Of a DNA stretch of 64,000 bases, positions 43,264 to 51,918 are shown in pieces (within the stretch, counting starts at the first letter, position 1; each line of letters starts with the position of its first letter). A program made the position numbers and the translations under genes. The DNA is from Streptomyces sp. NBC_00708 (GTDB lineage: Bacteria; Actinomycetota; Actinomycetes; Streptomycetales; Streptomycetaceae). The DNA is taken from positions 1,922,001-1,986,000 of the forward strand of contig CP108997.1 of NCBI GenBank assembly GCA_036226585.1. The letters are read 5' to 3'. The notes beneath the pieces were generated by a model, which was not told the DNA's origin, made no database searches, and was given only the letters and a program-made list of their open reading frames with translations.

Positions 43264-43881
43264 ATGACCTCCTCCGTGCTGGATCTCGCCCCCGTCGTGC
43301 CCGTCGTCGTCCTGGAGGACGCGGCCGACGCGGTGCCGCTCGCCCGCGCCCTGGTCGCGGGCGGGCTCCCGGCGATCGAGGTGACGCTGCGCACCGCCGC
43401 CGCCCTCGACGCGATCCGGGCGATCGCGGCGGAGGTCCCGGACGCGGTGGTCGGGGCGGGCACGGTGATCTCGGCGCGCGACGTCGCGGACACGGTGGCG
43501 GCGGGCGCCCGTTTCCTGGTGAGCCCGGGGTGGACGGACGCGCTGCTGGACGCGATGAAGGAGTCCGGGCTGCCGTTCCTGCCGGGCGTCTCGACCACGT
43601 CCGAGGTGGTGGCGCTGCTGGAGCGCGGGGTCACCGAGATGAAGTTCTTCCCGGCCGAGGCGGCGGGCGGCACGGCCTATCTGAAGGCCCTCTCCGCCCC
43701 GCTCCCCCGGGCCCGGTTCTGCCCCACGGGCGGGATCTCGCTCGCCTCCGCGCCCTCGTACCTGGCGCTGCCCAACGTCGGCTGCGTGGGCGGAAGCTGG
43801 ATGGTCCCCGGGGACGCGGTGGCCGGCCGGGACTGGGCCCGGGTGGAGCGTCTCGCCGCCGAGGCGGCGGCACTGGCCTGA
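43264..43881 (+). CDS. eda: KDPG / 4-hydroxy-2-oxoglutarate aldolase
   Basis: A 205-aa class I aldolase. The TIM-barrel motifs are IEVTLRT (catalytic Glu), VGAGTVIS, FLVSPGWTDAL, the Schiff-base lysine in EMKFFPAEAAGG (about residue 127) and CPTGGIS. It splits 2-keto-3-deoxy-6-phosphogluconate to pyruvate and glyceraldehyde-3-phosphate. Start ATG at 43264. It stands 66 bp behind yaaA; its sugar-acid partner genes are not in this window. Confidence 0.94.
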   Translation: MTSSVLDLAPVVPVVVLEDAADAVPLARALVAGGLPAIEVTLRTAAALDAIRAIAAEVPDAVVGAGTVISARDVADTVAAGARFLVSPGWTDALLDAMKESGLPFLPGVSTTSEVVALLERGVTEMKFFPAEAAGGTAYLKALSAPLPRARFCPTGGISLASAPSYLALPNVGCVGGSWMVPGDAVAGRDWARVERLAAEAAALA

Positions 43882-44019
43882 ACAGGGCGGCGAGGAAAGC
43901 CCGTCGTGCCTCGCCGTGCATGCTCCCCGGTATTCGGGGCACGACCCTTGTAGGGGACGTAGCCCGCATGCCGGGTGACCCGGGTTCCGGCAGGTAATCC
44001 CCCGACCGGCCGGAACCGC

Positions 44020-44057
44020 CTCGGCCCCACCGGCCTCCCCCCGCCGGTGGGGCCGAG
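44020..44057. terminator. Terminator between eda and the RNase H operon
   Basis: A perfect 15-bp stem, CTCGGCCCCACCGGC with its complement at 44043-44057, and an 8-nt loop, located 18 bp beyond the stop of the convergent RNase H/phosphatase gene. Confidence 0.9.
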
Positions 44058-44074
44058 TGCTGTCCCGGGGCCGG

Positions 44075-45358
44075 TTACCGGAGGTGGGACGTGTCGTTCA
44101 GCAGGCGTACGGAGGCGTTGCCGTCCGCGTAGTACGCCACGGACGAGACGGACGCCGCCGACAGCTCCATCCGGAACAGCGCCTCGGGGGGCGCGCCCAG
44201 GGCCAGCCGGACCAGGGTCTTGATGGGCGTGACATGGGTGACGACGAGGACCGTGCGGCCCGCGTACCGCGTGATCAGGCCGTCCCGGGCGACCGCGACC
44301 CGGCGGGCGACCTCGGCGAAGCTCTCGCCACCGCCGGTGGGGGCCGCGTCCGGGGAGGCGAGCCAGGCGTCCAGGTCGGCCGCGTACCGCTCCTTCACCT
44401 CGCCGAAGGTGAGCCCTTCCCAGGCGCCGAAGTCCGTCTCGCGCAGCCCGTCCTCGATCCGCACCTCCAGGCCGAGCCGGGCCGCGACCGCGCCGGCCGT
44501 CTCGCGGCAGCGGCGCAGGGGCGAGCTGACGATCTCCTGCACCGTGCCCAGGGCGGCGAAGGCCCCGGCCGCGCGTGCGGCCTGGTCGCGGCCGGCGGCG
44601 GAGAGTTCGGGATCGGTGCCGCCGCTCCCGGAGAACCGCTTCTGCGGGGTGAGGGCCGTCTCGCCGTGCCGCAGCAGGACGAGCGTGGCGGGGGCGCCCA
44701 GGTCGGGGGCCGCACCCCAGCCCACCTGCGGGGTGACGGGGTCGGGGGGCGCCGGGGCCGCCTCGGCCACCGAGGGGCTTGTACGGTTCAGCGCAGCCCT
44801 CGCGCGGGCCGCGCCCGCCACCGCGTCGCCGGGCGGGCCCTCCGCCGGGGGCAGCACGGCCGCCACCGAACGGCGCGGGGTGTCCAGGGCGGCCGTGGAG
44901 GCCGACGGCTCCCACTGGGCGCCGCGTCTGCCCGCGTCCATCGCCTCGTTGGCCAGCCGGTCCGCGTGCTTGTTGCGCTCGCGCGGGATCCACTCGTACG
45001 TGATGTCCGCCCCGGGCAGCACGCCCGCCGCCTCGGCCGCAAGCGGCTTCATGTCCGGGTGCTTGATCTTCCAGCGGCCCGACATCTGCTCGACGACCAG
45101 CTTGGAGTCCATCCGGACGTGCACCCGGACCACGGTGCCCACCGGGCCGTCCGCGAGCAGTGCGCCCACCGCGCGGAGGCCGGCGACAAGGCCCTTGTAC
45201 TCGGCGACGTTGTTGGTCGCGAGGCCGATGTACTCGGCGGCCTCGGCCAGCGTCTCGCCGGTCTCCGGGTCGATGACGACCGCGCCGTAGCCGGCGGGGC
45301 CCGGGTTGCCCCGGGAGCCGCCGTCGGCCTCGACGACGAAGCGGCGCGGCCGGTCCAC
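44075..45358 (-). CDS. Bifunctional RNase HI / acid phosphatase (CobC-like)
   Basis: A 427-aa two-domain enzyme. Residues about 5-140 are RNase H type I with VEADGGSRGNPGPAGYG, NNVAEYKGL, MDSKLVVEQ and ERNKHADRLANEA (metal-binding acidic residues). After an Ala/Pro linker (about 145-225), residues about 230-427 are a histidine phosphatase: LVLLRHGETALTPQKRFSG and VVTHVTPIKTLV. Mycobacterial Rv2228c has the same fusion, where the second domain is active as alpha-ribazole phosphatase. The start is GTG, sharing one base with the stop of the upstream zinc-ribbon gene, so the two are coupled. Confidence 0.93.
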   Translation of the reverse strand: MDRPRRFVVEADGGSRGNPGPAGYGAVVIDPETGETLAEAAEYIGLATNNVAEYKGLVAGLRAVGALLADGPVGTVVRVHVRMDSKLVVEQMSGRWKIKHPDMKPLAAEAAGVLPGADITYEWIPRERNKHADRLANEAMDAGRRGAQWEPSASTAALDTPRRSVAAVLPPAEGPPGDAVAGAARARAALNRTSPSVAEAAPAPPDPVTPQVGWGAAPDLGAPATLVLLRHGETALTPQKRFSGSGGTDPELSAAGRDQAARAAGAFAALGTVQEIVSSPLRRCRETAGAVAARLGLEVRIEDGLRETDFGAWEGLTFGEVKERYAADLDAWLASPDAAPTGGGESFAEVARRVAVARDGLITRYAGRTVLVVTHVTPIKTLVRLALGAPPEALFRMELSAASVSSVAYYADGNASVRLLNDTSHLR

Positions 45359-46101
45359 TAGAGACCCGAGTCGGCGGTGCGGACCAGGATGCGGCGGCAG
45401 TTCTCGCAGCGCAGCACCGTGTCCGGGGACGCGGCCTTCACGTCGTTGATCTCGGTGATGTTGAGCTCCAGGCGGCAGCCCTCGCAGCGGCGCTGGTAGA
45501 GACGGGCGGCGCCCACCCCGCCCTGCTGGGTGCGCAGCTTGTCGTACAGCTTGAGCAGGTCGGCGGGGACCGAACCGGCGACGACCTCGCGCTCCTTGGT
45601 GACCGTGGCGGCCTCCGCGTCGAGCTCCTGGGTGGCGGCGTCGCGGCGGGCGGTGGCGGCGTCGGCCTTGGCCTGCACGGCGGCGACCCGGTCGGTCAGC
45701 TCGGCGACCCGCTCCTGCGCGGACTCACGGCGCTCCATGACCTCCAGGACGATGTCCTCCAGGTCGCCCTGGCGCTTGGCAAGCGAGGTGATCTCGCGCT
45801 GGAGGCTCTCCAGGTCCTTCGGCGAGGTGACCGCGCCGGAGTCCAGACGCTGCTGGTCGCGGGCGGCGCGCTGGCGGACCTGGTCGACGTCCTGCTCCGC
45901 CTTGGTCTGCTCGCGGGCGGTGTCGCTCTCCTCCGTCGTGGAGGCGACGAGCAGGTCGCGCAGCTGGGCGAGGTCGGCCGTCAGCGACTCGATCTCGGCG
46001 TGCTCGGGCAGGGACGTGCGGCGGTGCGCGAGCTGGGAGAGGCGCTGGTCGAGCGCCTGGACGTCGAGAAGTCGGATCTGGTCGGCGGGCGCGGCGTTCA
46101 G
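45358..46101 (-). CDS. Coiled-coil protein with C-terminal C4 zinc ribbon
   Basis: A 247-aa protein. Residues about 15-175 form a long antiparallel coiled coil (RLSQLAHRRTSLPEHAEIES..., ITSLAKRQGDLEDIVLEVM), and the C-terminus holds a zinc ribbon (CEGC...CENC) in the zf-RING_7 arrangement. Related proteins bind nucleic acids or act as scaffolds. The start is probably CTG at 46101 (LNAAPADQIRLLDVQALD): a GGAG sits seven bases upstream and the CTG overlaps the nif3 stop as CTGA. ORF extension further upstream would overlap nif3 by more than 130 bases and is rejected. Confidence 0.85.
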   Translation of the reverse strand: MNAAPADQIRLLDVQALDQRLSQLAHRRTSLPEHAEIESLTADLAQLRDLLVASTTEESDTAREQTKAEQDVDQVRQRAARDQQRLDSGAVTSPKDLESLQREITSLAKRQGDLEDIVLEVMERRESAQERVAELTDRVAAVQAKADAATARRDAATQELDAEAATVTKEREVVAGSVPADLLKLYDKLRTQQGGVGAARLYQRRCEGCRLELNITEINDVKAASPDTVLRCENCRRILVRTADSGL

Positions 46102-46934
46102 TTGGGGGCTCCAGAAGAGTGGTGGGCGGTCCAGGGGTCGGTGACCCGCTTCGAGACATGGACCCGCAGGTCCCATCCGAGGCGGTCGGAAATCGCGTCG
46201 AGCTGTGCCGCGGCCTGCTCGCACCACGGCCACTCGGTGGCCCAGTGTGCGGCATCGACCAGGCCGAGCGGCGAGTGCTGGGTGGCTTCGGAGGCCGGGT
46301 GGTGGCGCAGGTCGGCGGTGAGGAAGGCGTCCACGCCGGCGGCGCGCACCGCGTCGAAGAGGCTGTCGCCCGATCCGCCGCTCACCGCGACGGTGCGCAC
46401 GAGCGCGTCCGGGTCGCCCGCGAGGCGGATGCCCTGTGCGGTGGCGGGCAGCCGGGCGGCGGCGCGGGCGGCGAACGCGCCGAGGGTCTCGGGGTGGTCG
46501 AGCACGCAGATCCGGCCGAGTCCGCGGCGCCCGGCCGGGTCCGTCGGGTCCGGCACGAGGGGGCGCTCGACGCGCAGGTCGAGGGCGGCGGCCAGGGCGT
46601 CGGAGACCCCGGGGTCGGCGGTGTCGGCGTTGGTGTGGGCCACGTGCAGCGCGATGCCGTCCCGGATCAGCGTGTGCACGACCCGGCCCTTGAAGGTGTC
46701 CGCCGCGACGGTCGTCGTACCGCGCAGGTAGAGCGGGTGATGGGTGACGACCAGCTGCGCGCCCAGCGCCTTCGCCTCGTCCACGACCTCCCGGACGGGG
46801 TCGACGGCGAAGAGCACCCGGTGGATCTCGGCGTCCGGATCACCGCAGACGGTGCCGACCGCGTCCCAACCTTCGGCCCGCTCGGGCGGCCAGAGGGCGT
46901 CGAGCTCGGAGATGACATCAGACAGACGGGGCAC
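46098..46934 (-). CDS. Nif3-like dinuclear metal centre protein
   Basis: A 278-aa member of the Nif3/GTP cyclohydrolase I type 2 family. Metal-binding motifs are VVTHHPLYLRGT and HVAHTNADTADPGVSDALA in the N-terminal part, and HWATEWPW with the C-terminal glutamate pair region; the GHLDH-like core VFLTADLRHHPASEA is also present. Function is poorly known. Start GTG 46934 gives VPRLSDVISELDALWPPERA, the standard N-terminus, though no strong ribosome-binding site precedes it. First gene of the nif3 - zinc ribbon - RNase H operon. Confidence 0.9.
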   Translation of the reverse strand: MPRLSDVISELDALWPPERAEGWDAVGTVCGDPDAEIHRVLFAVDPVREVVDEAKALGAQLVVTHHPLYLRGTTTVAADTFKGRVVHTLIRDGIALHVAHTNADTADPGVSDALAAALDLRVERPLVPDPTDPAGRRGLGRICVLDHPETLGAFAARAAARLPATAQGIRLAGDPDALVRTVAVSGGSGDSLFDAVRAAGVDAFLTADLRHHPASEATQHSPLGLVDAAHWATEWPWCEQAAAQLDAISDRLGWDLRVHVSKRVTDPWTAHHSSGAPN

Positions 46935-47167
46935 GGAGGAAAGGCTACCTGCCCGCCGCGCCCCCGGGAGCCCCGGGAACGGGCCGCCCGGCGACCGCGC
47001 ACGGGAGCGCCCGTACGCGGGCGGGGACCGGAGCCTCGTACAGCACACGCACCCCCGGCCCCACAACGAAATCCGGCCATCACCACCCTTATGTGTGAAG
47101 AGGGGAGGCTCGTGTTGTTCGGCTGGAAGTGCGAAAACTAGCGTCGGTTGCCGGAGGTGATGAGTCG

Positions 47168-48460
47168 ATGACTGCCTGTGCCATCGAGGACGGGACCACC
47201 ACGGGTGACGGCGGGCCGGCGGAGCCGGAGCCGGAGCCCGATCCGGGGGATCCCACGGGGGCCGCGGAGACCGGCCCGGTGGAGGGTGCCCGAGCGCCGG
47301 AGGCTCTCGTACCGGCCGTCGCGGCCGAGGCGGCCGCTCCTGCCGAAACGGTTTTGCCGGCCTTCACGCTCACCGCCGACGGCGCGTACGGCGCCCGGCT
47401 CACCGCGGCCCCGGTGGCCGGCGGGGCGGCCGGAGCCGAAACCGCCTGGTACGCGGAACGCTGGACGCTCGACGGCCCCGAGCCGTACGCCGTACCGCTG
47501 CCGACCAACCAGCCCGAGGAGACCGAGGCGCAGGTGCTGCCGCTCGCCGACGGGCGGGTGCTGATCCGGCGCCGGGTCGCGGAGCGGCACACCTTCTCGC
47601 TGCTCTACCCGACCGGGCCCGGCACCGGCGAGCTGCTGCTCGGGGCCGTCGAGCGCGAGGCGCTGACCCTGCTGCCGCCCTCGCCGGACGGCGTGAGCGC
47701 GTACGCCCTGTCGGTCGGCGCGTACTCCACGGGGCTGTGGCGCGTGGCGGGCGGTGCGTCCGGGCCCGAGCACCTCGCGGACCTGCCGGGCCGCTGCTCC
47801 GGCGGCGTCTGGCTGGACCGGGCCGGCCGGCTGCTCGCCCTGGACCGGGAGCCGGCCGGGGGCGGCCCGGTGAAGACGGTCGCGGTGGACCTGGGGCGGG
47901 GCGCCGAGATGACGCCGCTGCTCCAGATCACGCCGGACAGCGACGACCGGCTGCTGCTCGCGGACCCGGACAGCGGGCTGCTGCTGATCCGCTCGGACGC
48001 GCCCGGACACGACCGGCTCGGCTGGGGCGTGCTCGGCAGCTGTCTGCCGGTGCGCTTCCCGGAGTGCCTGCGCCTGCCGGACTGCGCGGTGGCGCCGTTC
48101 GCCGTGCAGCCGGGCCAGATGCTGATGCCGGAGAGCTGCGCGGTGGCCCTGCGGATCGACGGGGCGGCGGGCAGCTGGGTCGGGCTCTGGCGCCCGTCGG
48201 GCCGTCGGCTGCATCAGCTCGCGGCGCCCGGGGGCTGGCTCGCGGGCAGCGGGGTCTGGTCCCGGGACGGGGTGCTGAAACTTCCGTACGCGGACGGGGA
48301 CACGGCGTGCGCGGTGGCCCTGCTGGAGATGCCGGAGGAAGCGGAACCGGCGGCCGGCGGAAGTGGTACGCAACCTTCCGCCGCGCCCGTGACTCCTCCT
48401 GTGTGTACACCGGTTCCTCTGGGGCAGGCGCCTCTCGTGGGGCGTACGGTCCCTGACTAA
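47168..48460 (+). CDS. Conserved hypothetical protein, probably beta-propeller
   Basis: A 430-aa soluble protein with a low-complexity acidic N-terminus (PEPEPEPD then Ala/Val-rich, about 1-70). The remainder repeats a strand-turn-strand pattern of about 45 residues: VLPLADGRVLIRRRV, LLYPTGPGTGELLLG, GVWLDRAGRLLALDRE, LLADPDSGLLLIRSD, GVWSRDGVLKLPYADG, which suggests a beta-propeller. No signal peptide. The start ATG at 47168 follows GGAGG at 10 nt. Function unknown; it is a single gene between two opposing units. Confidence 0.75.
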   Translation: MTACAIEDGTTTGDGGPAEPEPEPDPGDPTGAAETGPVEGARAPEALVPAVAAEAAAPAETVLPAFTLTADGAYGARLTAAPVAGGAAGAETAWYAERWTLDGPEPYAVPLPTNQPEETEAQVLPLADGRVLIRRRVAERHTFSLLYPTGPGTGELLLGAVEREALTLLPPSPDGVSAYALSVGAYSTGLWRVAGGASGPEHLADLPGRCSGGVWLDRAGRLLALDREPAGGGPVKTVAVDLGRGAEMTPLLQITPDSDDRLLLADPDSGLLLIRSDAPGHDRLGWGVLGSCLPVRFPECLRLPDCAVAPFAVQPGQMLMPESCAVALRIDGAAGSWVGLWRPSGRRLHQLAAPGGWLAGSGVWSRDGVLKLPYADGDTACAVALLEMPEEAEPAAGGSGTQPSAAPVTPPVCTPVPLGQAPLVGRTVPD

Positions 48461-48582
48461 GCTGGGGCCGGGGCTCACGCAACCGTGCTTCCCGGTCACC
48501 GACCGTGGCCTTTCCCGGACGGCGGCGGCGTGATGCTCCGGTCGACACACACGTAAGCGATCACAACGGGGTGACTTCCCAC

Positions 48583-48759
48583 ATGTCTGAAGCCCACACC
48601 GACACGACCCGGACGTACCCGCCGGGGGCGGACACGCAGCGGGCCGAAGCCGGCGGCTCCGGAAAGCACCGAGGGGGTGTGGCGGTGGACGACTCGGCTG
48701 CGCAGCCGGCCGGCCGCCACCGCCGTCCCCTCCAGGAGGGCAGCGCGGCGGCGGCCTGA
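48583..48759 (+). CDS. Tiny hypothetical protein (58 aa)
   Basis: The 58-codon frame starts MSEAHTDTTRTYPPGADTQR and ends with GRHRRPLQEGSAAAA; it is hydrophilic, Arg/Gly-rich and probably unstructured. Support comes from codon bias (third positions mostly G/C) and the perfect 20-bp terminator 34 bp after its stop, which otherwise has no gene to serve. The ribosome-binding site (GGGGTGA) is weak. It could also be an untranslated leader; no function is known. Confidence 0.5.
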   Translation: MSEAHTDTTRTYPPGADTQRAEAGGSGKHRGGVAVDDSAAQPAGRHRRPLQEGSAAAA

Positions 48760-48792
48760 CCGCCGTCCGCCGGGAGAACGAGAAGGGGGAAA

Positions 48793-48838
48793 CGGTGCCC
48801 CCGCCGCCGTGGCGCGAACCACGGCGGCGGGGGCACCG
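48793..48838 (+). terminator. Very strong hairpin terminator
   Basis: A perfect 20-bp stem (48793-48812 with 48819-48838) and 6-nt loop CGCGAA. It insulates the ABC/two-component operon from the preceding genes. Confidence 0.92.
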
Positions 48839-48871
48839 CTCTGTTCCCAACGCCGTTGTCCCGCAGGCGCG

Positions 48872-48885
48872 ATGACAAATGTCAT
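48872..48885 (+). promoter_or_regulatory. Palindrome upstream of the ABC/two-component operon
   Basis: ATGACAAATGTCAT is a perfect 6-bp inverted repeat with a 2-bp centre, located 59 bp before the ABC ATPase start, in the only promoter-sized gap of the operon. It is a good candidate site for the LuxR-type response regulator encoded by the fourth gene; this is inferred from position only. Confidence 0.55.
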
Positions 48886-48944
48886 GACGGACCGCGTACA
48901 CATGCCTCTGCCGCGCCGCGCTCACGCTCCGTAACGTCGTAGAC

Positions 48945-49934
48945 ATGACGCAGACAAGGGACGACGAGGCGGCGGTGGTCTTCACCGGGGCGGTGAAGAC
49001 CTTCGGGCGGGCCGGGCGGAGCGTACGGGCCGTCGACGGTATCGATCTGAGGATCGGGCGCGGCGAGACCGTGGCCCTGCTCGGCCGCAACGGGGCGGGC
49101 AAGTCCTCCACCATCTCGCTGCTGCTCGGGCTGAACGAGCCGGACGAGGGGACCGTACGGGTCCTGGGCCGCAGCCCGGAGCAGGCGGTGCGGGCCGGGC
49201 TGGTCGGCGCCATGCTCCAGGAGGGGCACCCGATACCCCGGGTGACCGTGCGGGAGCTGATCTCCTTCGTCGCCTCCACCTACCCGCGTCCGCTGCCGGT
49301 CGCCGAGGCGCTGGTCCTGGCGGGCGTGACGGAGTACGCGGAGCGGCGCATCGACAAGCTCTCGGGCGGCCAGCTCCAGCGTGTGCGGTTCGCCGTCGCG
49401 CTGGCCGGCAACCCCGAGCTGATCGTGCTGGACGAGCCGACCGCCGCGCTGGACGTGACGGGGCGGCGCGCGTTCTGGGACTCGATGCGGGCCTACGCCC
49501 GGCGCGGCAACAGCGTGCTCTTCTCCACGCACTACCTGGAGGAGGCCGACGAGAACGCCGACCGGATCGTCGTCATCGACCGGGGCCGGATCGTCGCGGA
49601 CGGCAGCGGCGAGGAGGTCAAGGACTCGGCCGGGCACCACCAGGTCTCCTTCGACCTCGCCGGCCGGTCCACCGAGGGCCTGGACCGGCTGCCCGGTGTG
49701 GTCACCGTCGAGGTGACCGGGGACCGCGCCCTGCTGCACACCGAGGACTCGGACGCGACCGTCGTGGAGCTGGCCCGGCTCGGCCTGATCCGCGGCCTCC
49801 AGGTCTCGCGGGCCACGCTGGAGACCGCCTTCCTCGCGCTCACCGCGCCCGGGGAGGCCGGACTCCGCACCACCCCGCTCGGGGACACCGCACTCGGAAA
49901 CGCCCTGCTCGGAGACCAGAAGGAGACCGTCTGA
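48945..49934 (+). CDS. ABC exporter ATP-binding protein (DrrA/LnrL-like)
   Basis: A 329-aa ATPase. Walker A GRNGAGKSS, Q-loop MLQEGHP, signature LSGGQLQRVRFAVAL, Walker B LIVLDEPTAALDV and switch histidine FSTHYLEEAD are all present. The C-terminal 90 residues form the DUF4162-type extension seen in antibiotic exporters. Its partner permease starts within the stop codon (TGATG). With the kinase and regulator downstream, it probably exports or protects against a membrane-active compound. Confidence 0.93.
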   Translation: MTQTRDDEAAVVFTGAVKTFGRAGRSVRAVDGIDLRIGRGETVALLGRNGAGKSSTISLLLGLNEPDEGTVRVLGRSPEQAVRAGLVGAMLQEGHPIPRVTVRELISFVASTYPRPLPVAEALVLAGVTEYAERRIDKLSGGQLQRVRFAVALAGNPELIVLDEPTAALDVTGRRAFWDSMRAYARRGNSVLFSTHYLEEADENADRIVVIDRGRIVADGSGEEVKDSAGHHQVSFDLAGRSTEGLDRLPGVVTVEVTGDRALLHTEDSDATVVELARLGLIRGLQVSRATLETAFLALTAPGEAGLRTTPLGDTALGNALLGDQKETV

Positions 49935-50656
49935 TGTTCCAGTACATCCTGCTCGAAATGCGCCGGACCCTGCGCGACGCCGGCTTCCTGATCTTCGGCA
50001 CGGGGATGCCCGTGATGATGTACCTGATCTTCACCAACATCGGCGCCGACGAGAGCGCCGACGGCTGGAAGACCGCCTCCATGGTCGGCATGGCCGCGTA
50101 CGGGGCGCTCGGCTCGGCCATGTCGATCGGTACGGGCGTCGCCTCCGACAAGTCCCTCGGCTGGCTCCAGCAGTTGAGAATCACCCCGCTCTCCCCCTCG
50201 CACGCGGTCGTGGGCCGGGCGGTGAGCGGTTCGGTGACCGTGCTGCCGGTAATCCTCACCGTGCTGCTGGCCGGCGCCCTGGTCAACGGGGTACGGATGG
50301 CCGCCTGGCAGTGGGCGGTGCTGGTCCTGGTGCTGTGGCTGGGCGCGCTGCCCTTCACCCTGCTCGGCCTGGGCAACGGCTACCGGCTGACCCCGCAGGG
50401 CACCGGCGTCGTCAACATCGCCTGCCTGATGGGCTTCGCGGTCGTGGGCGGGCTGTGGTTCCCGCTGGAGATGCTGCCCGAGTGGCTGCGCTCGGTCGGC
50501 CGGTTCACCCCTGCCAACCGGTTCGCCGACCTGGGCTGGGCGACGACCGACGGGCACGCGCCGAGCGCGACGACGCTGGGCGTGCTCGCCGCGTGGCTCC
50601 TGCTGTTCGGCGCGTACGCGGTGATCTCGTACCGTCGGTCCGCCAGGACCGTGTGA
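49934..50656 (+). CDS. ABC-2 type exporter permease
   Basis: A 240-aa membrane protein with six predicted helices. The ABC-2 pattern is seen in MRRTLRDAGFLIFGTGMPVMMY, the central LQQLRITPLSPSHAVVGRA coupling region and the terminal FPLEMLPEWLRSVGRFTPAN, the family hallmark. ATG overlaps the ATPase stop by one base. It forms the membrane part of the exporter. Confidence 0.92.
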   Translation: MFQYILLEMRRTLRDAGFLIFGTGMPVMMYLIFTNIGADESADGWKTASMVGMAAYGALGSAMSIGTGVASDKSLGWLQQLRITPLSPSHAVVGRAVSGSVTVLPVILTVLLAGALVNGVRMAAWQWAVLVLVLWLGALPFTLLGLGNGYRLTPQGTGVVNIACLMGFAVVGGLWFPLEMLPEWLRSVGRFTPANRFADLGWATTDGHAPSATTLGVLAAWLLLFGAYAVISYRRSARTV

Positions 50657-50667
50657 CAGGAGCGAAC

Positions 50668-51918
50668 ATGCCGCGGAACGCACGACCGTCGTTCAGGGAG
50701 CGCCGCAGGCTGCGGCGGGAGGGCCGCAGGCCCGGACCGCCGTCGCCCTACGCCCTGCTGCCCTGGCTGTTGATGGGCCTGGGCGCCTTCTCCAACCTCT
50801 TCCAGGGCGAGACCCCCACTCCCTGGATCGCGGGCGCCGGCCTGCTGGCCTTCAACTCGCTCTACATCTCGGTGGTGTTCCGCGGCTTCGCCAAGGAGAA
50901 GCGCGAGAGCCCGGTGACGTATGTGCTGCTCGGCGCGCTGGCCGTGGTCACCTTCGCCCTCGCCATCGGTTACGGCGGCAGCTGGCTGCTGTTCTTCCCG
51001 CTGCTCTCGCTGGCCGCGGGCACGGTCCTGCGCCACCGCTGGCTGGCGGCCGGGCTGCTCGGGCTCGCGGTGGCCGCCTGCGCGGTCGCGGTCTGGCGCG
51101 ACGACAGCGCCTCGCCGCCGTGGACGCTGGGGTACGGGACGTTCATCTCCGGGGCCGTGACGTCGGCGATCCTCCGGCTGGCGGAGACCGTGACCGAACT
51201 GCGCGCCACCCGGCAGGAACTGGCCCGCGCCGCCGTCGAGCGGGAGCGGCTGCGCTTCTCCCGCGACCTGCACGACCTGCTGGGCCACACGCTGTCGGTC
51301 ATCGTGGTGAAGTCCGAGGCCGCGCGCCGGCTCGCTCCGCGCGACATGGACGCGGCGCTCACCCAGGTCGCCGACATCGAGTCCGTCGGGCGCCAGGCGC
51401 TCACCGAGATCCGCGAGGCCGTCACCGGCTATCGCGAGGGGAGCCTCGCCACCGAGCTGGACCGGGCCAGGTCCGCGCTGACCGCCGCCGCGATCGAACC
51501 GGTCGTCCGGCGCTCCGGGCCGCCGCTCGCCCCGCAGACCGAGGCGCTGCTGGGCTGGGTGGTGCGGGAGGCCGTCACCAACGTCGTGCGCCACTCCACG
51601 GCGACGCGCTGCGTGTTCGAGGTCAGCGGCACCGGCGAGAAGGTCCGGCTGACGGTGACCGACGACGGCCGGGGCCGGCGCGAGGGCCCCGCGCCCACCC
51701 CGGGCATCGGGGGCACGGGTCTGAAGGGGCTCACCGAGCGGCTCGCCGCGGCGGGCGGCTCCCTGGTGGCGGGCCCGGGGGCGGACGGCGGCTTCGTGGT
51801 CACCGCCGAACTCCCGGTGGACGCGGGCGGCGACGGACCGGGCGACGAGGGCGGCGACGCGGCGGCCCCGCCGGGAGCCGGGGCCGGACCGGCCTGCTCG
51901 CCTACCCTGGGCCGGTGA
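50668..51918 (+). CDS. Sensor histidine kinase (NarL-class, HisKA_3)
   Basis: A 416-aa kinase. The N-terminal 150 residues hold four to six transmembrane helices and hardly any extracellular loop, so the sensor is intramembrane, as in DesK/LiaS-like kinases. A linker helix leads to the HisKA_3 dimerisation domain with the phospho-accepting H202 (SRDLHDLLGHTLSVI), and the HATPase domain has VREAVTNVVRHS, DDGRG and GTGLKGLTERLAA. An acidic, Gly-rich tail ends it. The ATG has CAGGAG upstream. The response regulator overlaps the stop by 4 nt (GTGA). Confidence 0.93.
   Translation: MPRNARPSFRERRRLRREGRRPGPPSPYALLPWLLMGLGAFSNLFQGETPTPWIAGAGLLAFNSLYISVVFRGFAKEKRESPVTYVLLGALAVVTFALAIGYGGSWLLFFPLLSLAAGTVLRHRWLAAGLLGLAVAACAVAVWRDDSASPPWTLGYGTFISGAVTSAILRLAETVTELRATRQELARAAVERERLRFSRDLHDLLGHTLSVIVVKSEAARRLAPRDMDAALTQVADIESVGRQALTEIREAVTGYREGSLATELDRARSALTAAAIEPVVRRSGPPLAPQTEALLGWVVREAVTNVVRHSTATRCVFEVSGTGEKVRLTVTDDGRGRREGPAPTPGIGGTGLKGLTERLAAAGGSLVAGPGADGGFVVTAELPVDAGGDGPGDEGGDAAAPPGAGAGPACSPTLGR

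Noticed and set aside
43900..44000. Possible tRNA-like sequence after eda
   Set aside because: Several short complementary stretches exist, but no cloverleaf with a T-loop GGTTCGAAT-type sequence and a seven-base acceptor stem can be drawn.
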